From NCBI GenBank assembly GCA_905250115.1, contig CAJNOI010000084.1, positions 110,870-174,869 on the forward strand: DNA of 64,000 bases, written 5' to 3'. The notes beneath the pieces were generated by a model that worked only from the letters and a program-made list of their open reading frames with translations, did not search any database and was not told where the DNA came from. Of the stretch, positions 57,547-64,000 are shown piece by piece (the stretch's first letter is position 1; each line of letters opens with the position of its first letter). The position numbers were made by a program, and so were the translations under genes. This DNA comes from Adineta steineri. Taxonomy: Eukaryota > Rotifera > Eurotatoria > Adinetida > Adinetidae.

Positions 57547-59974
57547 TGTATAAAATTAAAAGAAAAAATTTCTTTCTTTTCTTTTTTTTTTGGTTGTTCT
57601 ATTTCTTTAACTTATATTTCTATATTATTAAACTTGGACAACTCTTGTTATGTGCGTGTGTGTTTATTGCTTGGCTAACCTGGTTTGTTCATTTCTTTTT
57701 TTTTTCTTTTCTTCTTAAACTTCTTCTTCTACTTGTTCAACTTCAACTTCTCTTACTATTTTTCTATTACATTTCCCATTCGACTGATAGCTCAGGGATA
57801 TGTTTTTTTTCTGTGCATGTGTTCCTTTCTGGTGAACCGTTTATCTTCGAAAAGAAAACAAAAAAAAAACAAATAAGAGGAAGAAATTAATATATATATT
57901 TATTTTGTTTTTCTTTTCTTTATTCTTTGTCTGTGGTTTTTTTTGTTACTATAATTATCTGTCTTTTCTGTTTTATCCTCGTTTGATATTCTTGAATGTT
58001 GATAAAACAGAATAGATTTGGTTGATTTTTCAACTAAAAGACAAGAAAACAAAAAATGACCTGTTTAATTTCGAGAAAAAAAATATGATTGATGGAAATG
58101 AAGAATTTGAAAAGTAATAGTTATTGATAAAAACTATCTGAACGTGAATCCTTTTATTTTGATTATAAAAACAAAAATTCTGTAAATCCTTATCCCAACT
58201 GTCAAACCAAGATCGATCTATTTTTTATGTAATAGATTTAAGTTCAAAACATTGCTTCTTTTCTTTCGTCTATGTGGCTTAAACAAATCCGTTTAAACCT
58301 TGTTCTGATTCTCTATTATTTTGATTTATTGATACATATTCTGTTATTAATAAATAAATCTTCATATGTCTATATTGTATTACGTATAGAGTGCCTCAGT
58401 GTATTGTAATGTTGATGCACAAGGATGTCTTTATTATCTGGAATAATCCCCAATGTCTATCTGTAAATGACTATAGTCATTGAAAACTTAATTAGAAGAG
58501 AATATTTATTCAAGAAAAGGAATGAAATTAGCAAGAATTTTAGATAAATATAATGAACTTTCATATTAACACTTGTGAATCCTCTTTGTATAGTAGTAAA
58601 ATTTTTATTAACAATTACATCGAAGAATTCAAATTAAGCAATAAGTCTATGATACTAATATTATTTGAAAACTCGAAAAGAAATAATACGTGGTGCGTAG
58701 GAACTATGAATTTTCTATTACGTTTCCGTTAACGTCATATCGCGATACGCCAAAGTCTTTCTTGAGTTATGATAAAAATAAGAATCTTTGACAGATATAT
58801 GATCTATCTTTTAACACCGCGATATGTCCTGTCAAAAGTACAAGTATTAGAAACAACCATAATCTTGGATTTAGAAGTCCAGTTATAATCCACAATCGTC
58901 ATTTTTCTAATGGAAAATATCTCGAAGTAAAGGAATTTTTGATTGTCATCATCAATCAATACATTAACTCACGCCTCTAAATATGAGAAATAAGATGATT
59001 AGATACAGCTGTCAAAAAAAATGATTCTATGTGAATAAGTAAAACTACAGAAAATTTTATAGAATTTTTTTGTATGAATTCAATAATAATAGATCTTATT
59101 GACCTTCAATTTATCCGAAAATTTCATTTTAATTTTTTTAGATTATTCTATTATAAACTAGATTTTGTTCACAATAGTATTTTACTAAAAATGTCATCAG
59201 TCGGTGAGTTATTGTCAATGATAGGAACAGTTGTTAAGAACATTATCCTTAGAAAGATAAACGATTCATACTGATTCTAATGATTTCCTATGTGCTAAAC
59301 GGAGAATATCATCCGTATGTCAGACAATTGGTAGTTCAAACATACAATAACAATAATTTTCTGATCATTAACATAATAGATTAAATAATAAATGAGTTCA
59401 TTTTCTTATCATCATCATTGATGATATAATAAACATCCAAGGCATTCGTTCTTCTTTCATGATATCAAATAACTAAGTATTGTTGAGGATAAATACAATC
59501 TCAATTATACATATATAATAAGAAAAAACTAATCCAGTTATTGACAATTAAGATTATATAGTGAATTAATCGTATACGTTTAGTTTCTTTTTCTTTTCCC
59601 TCTCTCTCTCAAGATAATCTCACATTAAAAATTTACCTATAAAACTTATAATTAGTAAAATTAATCATTAACTTAAATTTAATGATTACCTTCATATTCA
59701 TCTTTTTAAATTAAGAATATTCAATGATTACATGACTTTTATTTTAAATATGGTCATTAAGATTTTTACATTTTCTTTTTTTTTCGTTTTATTTTTATGA
59801 AAAATTGCTCAAGTCAAGTTAAAAGTAGTTATTCATTATGTTATAGTACATAGGGTTCGACAATTGAAAACGATCGATGATGTGTTGATCATTATCATGT
59901 GTGCATGCACACATATATATGCATGTGTAAGCACTTACTGTATATATGTGTTACACAAGCATATATATCGATTG
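57547..59974. other. intergenic between convergent genes, no gene seen
   Basis: 2.4 kb, AT-rich, with pyrimidine-rich 3' UTR-like sequence at 57550-57960. A perfect 18-bp palindrome, ATGTGTGCATGCACACAT, lies at 59897-59914 close to the 3' end of the SUEL-TM gene. No coding region is supported. Confidence 0.7.
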
Positions 59975-60848
59975 TCAATCGATTTGTGTTATTTTCAATG
60001 ATGAGATATGTCTATTTTCGATTGGATTGACATGAAGACAAACATTTTCAATTCCACCTGTATTTGTATGACCTGATAGATTACCAACAATTTTTGGTTT
60101 TCTATCAGATAAAATTGTAAAATCAATTATTTCAGCTTTACGATTATGTCGCATTGCTAATAATTCACATTTACCATCATCTTCTTCATGAATATGACCA
60201 CAACGTATAAACCATACACAACAAACTGTTAACCAAAGAATAAAAACAGTAGCAAGACCTACAAGAAATAAACCAATACTTTCCTCGATACGAGATGATA
60301 TTGATGGAAATGTTAGAGCATGTATAGTAATTGTATTTGGTGACTGAGATGTAGATAGAATAGATTCACCTTCTATTGTAGGAGATGTTGACGTTCTGAT
60401 AAGAAGATAAATCATATATATATATTTTTCAGTCGTTTTCTTGATAGATGTATATATTGACTTACTTGTCATTGTCGGACAATGCTGTCCTAGTCGATTT
60501 TGAAGGTGAAGATGAACATTGATAAGTGATATCAACATATTTTGAATATGTTCGATCATTACAATTCAGCTGAACAGGTTTTGCATGATATCGACAAGGA
60601 GATCGATTGTTTATACAAGCATCATTTATTAATTCCGTATATAGATTAAAACAATTTCCATTTGAATAATTTAATAATGTAGGAGTTAAATGATTTAAAT
60701 GATATGGACATCGTATACGATAATATTCATTATCTGTTGATAAACGAATATGTCGTAAGACAATAATAGATGAACTTTCAGCATTTAATAGAAATTTTCC
60801 ATTAATTTTATGAAGAATTAATATTAAAAAAAATAATATTGGCATCAT
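59975..60848 (-). CDS. single-pass membrane protein with one SUEL-type lectin domain
   Basis: 267 aa in two exons (60848-60466 and 60395-59975). The signal peptide MMPILFFLILILHKING is followed by an ectodomain with IRCPYHLNHLTP, GNCFNLYTELINDAC, NNRSPCRYHAKPVQLNC and YSKYVDITYQC. The cysteine order and the closing KYxDITYxC match a galactose-binding (SUEL/RBL) lectin domain. A Ser/Thr-rich spacer leads to a TM segment (IGLFLVGLATVFILWLTVCCVWF). The ~80-residue cytoplasmic tail holds the charged HIHEEDDGKCELLAMRH. EVA-1 and EVA1C proteins have two such domains before the TM; this has one. The ligand is unknown. SUEL call by eye but well patterned. Confidence 0.75.
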
Positions 60849-61551
60849 AGTTTTTATTATTAAATATAATAGATAGATATATGAATAAAATTGTAATATG
60901 AATATAGCAAAATGTCTCGGTCTATTTCTCGCTTATTCAACATACAACGAGAATGAGAAGGACAGAAAGAAGAGAGAGAAAAAGAAGAAGAACATTACTA
61001 TATGGATGACTTCTGATTTCTATAGTGTTCTCGTGGACATATGAGATATGTAAGAGGGAGAGGGAGAAAAAAAAGAGTAACGAACACAAATGCAAGATAA
61101 TTACACAGGGACAACTTACGCAAATAGATTTGCAATAGTACTTTGTTAATCTAACGTATTTTGTACATGCAATAATATATGACGTCCTTTACAATACATT
61201 GATTTTGTATGTCACCTGGGGATACTAACGAGTTTTGAATACTTCACAAATTTGTGCGCATCTCATATATATATTTTGAGATAAATTAGAAATAATTGAG
61301 TTCAATATTAAAATTTAGTTAGAAGTTATATATTCAAAAATTAAACTCTTGTGTCGTCATTAGTAGAGCTTTGACCTTCGTTAATAGTTTCGTAATACTA
61401 GAAAATCAACTTAAATTTGTATTCATATTCATCATAAATATTATATAACAACAATAATAATTCATGTTGATTCTCTCAATATATATATTTATTTCAACAG
61501 AGTTTATTAAATTATCTAAATAATTTATTTATTTATCTTCAAAACACACTT
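60849..61551. other. intergenic, no gene seen
   Basis: 0.7 kb of AT-rich DNA between two minus-strand genes. It should hold the promoter of the SUEL-TM gene, with a purine-rich stretch at 60955-61080, and the 3' UTR of the TruA-family gene. No motif is assignable. Confidence 0.65.
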
Positions 61552-62605
61552 TTATTCTTCTCCTGTTAATATAGGAGCTAGCGGATATATTTTATTTTTC
61601 ATTGTTGTTATTGTTGTATAAGTAACATAACGTTGAAAATCTTCTTCATCATACATAACATTTTGTAGATAAAGTCCATTGATATCAAGAAGTTTATCTT
61701 CATTAATAATATCTTGTTTTTCACTCGATGAATGTAATTTTTGTTCAAATTCTTCTAATGTTATTTGACCTTGTGCTACTTGTATAAGTTCTGTTGTTAA
61801 ACGTCGTACCATTTGATAGAGAAAATTTGTACATGTTAATTGAAGACATAAACTAGTTGAATGATTAGATTTTAATTTTGAAAATATAGTTGAATGTTCT
61901 GATAGTTGAATTCCTACAATACGTTGAGTATTTTTTAACAGAACACGAGCTTCAGGTGATGTAAATGATGAATAATCAATTAAACGGTTATGAATAAGTG
62001 ATATAGCTGAACGAAGAAGAGGTAAAGAGACAGGTAATGACAAATAAGTACTTAATGGTTGATCAATCACTGTCATTGATGAATCATCCTATAGTAATAA
62101 AAAAAAGACACGTGATTTATACTAATACAATAAATAAACATTCGATTATTTACAAGAAAACGATATAGATACGTTCTTTGTGTAGCAGCTAATTTCGGTT
62201 CAAATGCATCATGAACAAAACGTGCATTAATAACACGTACTGTTCGATTTGATTCAGTTAATATTCGATTAAGATTAAATTTAAACCATGGAATATTCAA
62301 ATCACCTACACCTAATTTTTGTTTACCAGGTAATTCAAAATCAATTGTCTATTTTAAACAAAAAAATAAAAATAGTTGTATACTTAAATTATAGATTAAC
62401 TTACAGCAGTATTACATAATGAATGAACATTACATTCAGTATAAGTTGAAAGTAAAATATTTGGTCGTCGTGCAGGACAAAATCTTAATATTGCTTTTTC
62501 AAGGATATCTTGAAGAAAATTTGTTGAAGATATAGGTTTATTTCGTGCAGAAAATGTTCCCTTTATACTGTATCCTCGGTAACATAAATAGACAAGGATA
62601 CGCAT
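61552..62605 (-). CDS. TruA-family tRNA pseudouridine synthase with altered catalytic residue (PUSL1-like)
   Basis: Three to four exons, about 300 aa: 62605 to about 62404, then about 62350-62154, then about 62085-61552. The N terminus MRILVYLCYRGYSIKGTFSA and the segment FEPKLAATQRTYLYRF match the TruA fold, closest to PUSL1. LQLTCTNFLYQMVRRLTTEL is the family's conserved F-L-x-x-x-V-R-R helix. The catalytic loop, usually R-T-D-A-G-V-H, reads TYTECNVHSL here. The nucleophilic Asp is Glu57 (codon GAA, complement of 62435-62437), the preceding Arg is Tyr and A-G is C-N. Activity is therefore doubtful. It is divergent from CPVL with only 79 bp between start codons. Confidence 0.82.
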
Positions 62606-62684
62606 TGATATCTAAAAATATAATATATCTATTTATTAATATTACATTCTTTTCATTTTTATTTTTCATATCATCTTTCAAGAA
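62606..62684. promoter_or_regulatory. compact divergent promoter, TruA-like gene and CPVL
   Basis: Only 79 bp separate the start codons of the divergent TruA-like gene (-) and CPVL (+), so their promoters must overlap. The stretch is over 80% A+T, with no clear TATA or CCAAT element. Confidence 0.5.
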
Positions 62685-64000
62685 ATGTATATTCTTCTAA
62701 CTGTTGTTATATATTTAACTGCTGTGAGCAGTATAAACGGATACCGAGGTCCATTTCGTCGATTATTACCAACAGGAAATTTGACTATTCTTCAAGTTAA
62801 TGATGATCCTGGTGAGCCCCTATATCTTACACCTTATATTGAACAAGGAAAGATCGAAGAAGCAAGAGAACTAAGGTAAAGAATTCTTCTTCTCCATAGA
62901 AATTCTATCTATTTATTTAATTTCTTTAGTCTAGTCGATTTAACACCCTATAAACAACAATCATTTTCCGGTTATTTAACTGTTAATAAGGAATATAATT
63001 CCAATATGTTCTTTTGGTTTTTTCCTGCACAAAATGGAAATAAACCTGATACACCAATTATGCTTTGGTTACAAGGTGGTCCTGGTGCTTCATCACTTTT
63101 TGCACTTTTTACAGAAATCGGTCCAATTTATATAGATGCAAATGGATATATACAATTACGTGAAATAACATGGAATAAAAATTATCATTTAATTTTTATT
63201 GATAATCCTGTTGGAACGGGTTTTAGTTTTACAGGAAATGATCAAGGTTATGCACGTTCACAAGAAGATGTTGCACGTGATTTATATTCAGCATTAACAC
63301 AATTCTTTCAAATATATACAGATTATGCATCGAATCCATTTTATATCACAGGTGAAAGTTATGGTGGAAAATATGTACCTTCAATAACTTATAAAATTCA
63401 TGTGGAAAATCAAAATCCACAAGTAAAAGTTAAAATTAATTTAAAAGGAATGACTGTTGGAGATGGATTATGTGATCCTATTAATCAATATCAATATGGT
63501 GATTTTCTCTATCAGGTAAAGAGTGTCAGATATATTCTTTTACTATTATTTTCTCTTTTTCTACAGATCGGTCTTATTGATCAAACTCAAAAATCATATG
63601 TTGATTTACAAACAGCACTCATGCGTTATTCTATAGAACAAGAACGTTATATAGATGCATTTCATCTCTTCGATGCTCTTCTCAATGGTGATCTTCTTAA
63701 TACAACATCTTATTTCTATAATGTAACAGGCATTAAAAACTATTTTAATTATTTGCTAACTGAAGAACCTGAAGAACAAAGTTATTTTGTTTCATTTATT
63801 ACTCATCCTGAACGACGAAAACAAATTCATGTGGGTAATTTATCTTATGGTAGTCAAAGTGATATCGTAGAAAAAATGTTACTTAATGATATGGTAAAAT
63901 AAACCAAAATTTCTTTATGAAAAAAACAAAAATTTATTCTTTTAGATGCAAAGTGTTGCCTGGAAAATTGAAGCTATAGCTAATGCAAATTATAGTGTAA
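62685..64000 (+). CDS. CPVL: CPVL-type serine carboxypeptidase, partial at window end
   Basis: Secreted or lysosomal S10-family carboxypeptidase. The signal peptide MYILLTVVIYLTAVSSING is followed by a propeptide-like region (DPGEPLYLTPYIEQGKIEEA, a CPVL hallmark). Exon 2 holds YLTVNKEYNSNMFFWFFPAQ, LWLQGGPGASS, FIDNPVGTGFSF, DVARDLYSALTQFFQI and the nucleophile motif GESYGGKYVP. Exon 3 (from about 63568) gives IGLIDQTQKSY, DALLNGDLL, FYNVTGI and IHVGN. A further exon starting MQSVAWKIEAIAN is cut by the window edge, so the catalytic Asp and His lie outside. Introns are about 53-58 bp. The order and spacing match vertebrate CPVL closely; the second oxyanion-region residue is Ala (GGPGA), where Gly is usual. 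Confidence 0.93.

Noticed and set aside
57780..57860. Possible tRNA-like B-box text
   Set aside because: No paired acceptor or anticodon stem could be drawn around it.

Overview
The window reads as animal nuclear DNA, most likely from a bdelloid rotifer. It is about 70% A+T. Its genes are compact, with many introns of roughly 50-70 bp, and they encode clearly metazoan proteins: NK2 homeobox, polycystin, insulin-receptor-substrate-like, MORN4, BICRA, FAM43 and CPVL homologues. Three short interstitial elements carry TGTGGG units, the telomere repeat known from the bdelloid Adineta vaga, which is the most specific taxonomic hint. The assignment is an inference. A 100-N scaffold gap lies at 10344-10443.

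Layout. 200-10080 is gene-dense: an IRS/DOK-like adaptor (-), a two-HMG-box protein (-), an SLC36-type amino acid transporter (+, head to head with the HMG gene) and BSDC1 (+). 11423-25450 is one 14-kb gene for a giant polycystin-1-type protein. Its ectodomain starts with four NHL-repeat blocks and a ~360-residue Ser/Thr mucin stalk, followed by REJ, GPS, PLAT and an 11-TM-like polycystin channel. 27982-30364 holds an orphan GPCR (+) and a small secreted EMI-like protein (-). 30365-43748 is gene-poor and contains only two tandem Nkx2-1-type homeobox genes in broad non-coding flanks. 43749-64000 is gene-dense again: FAM43, MORN4, a proline-rich coiled-coil protein, an unidentified 135-aa protein, a membrane-anchored RNase T2 with a saposin-A-like module, BICRA (ncBAF subunit), a single-pass SUEL-lectin protein, a TruA-family pseudouridine synthase with an altered catalytic residue, and the 5' part of CPVL, which runs off the end.

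Mobile DNA is sparse and non-autonomous: four hAT-type insertions of three families, each with an 8-bp target-site duplication, plus three TGTGGG fold-back elements in or beside the polycystin gene. I saw no rRNA or convincing tRNA gene, no CRISPR array and no autonomous transposase.

The genes do not form a pathway or operon. The most unusual object is the NHL-mucin-REJ-GPS-PLAT-channel fusion. The tandem Nkx2-1 pair, the SapA/RNase T2/TM fusion, the Asp-to-Glu pseudouridine synthase and the TGTGGG elements are the next most interesting.
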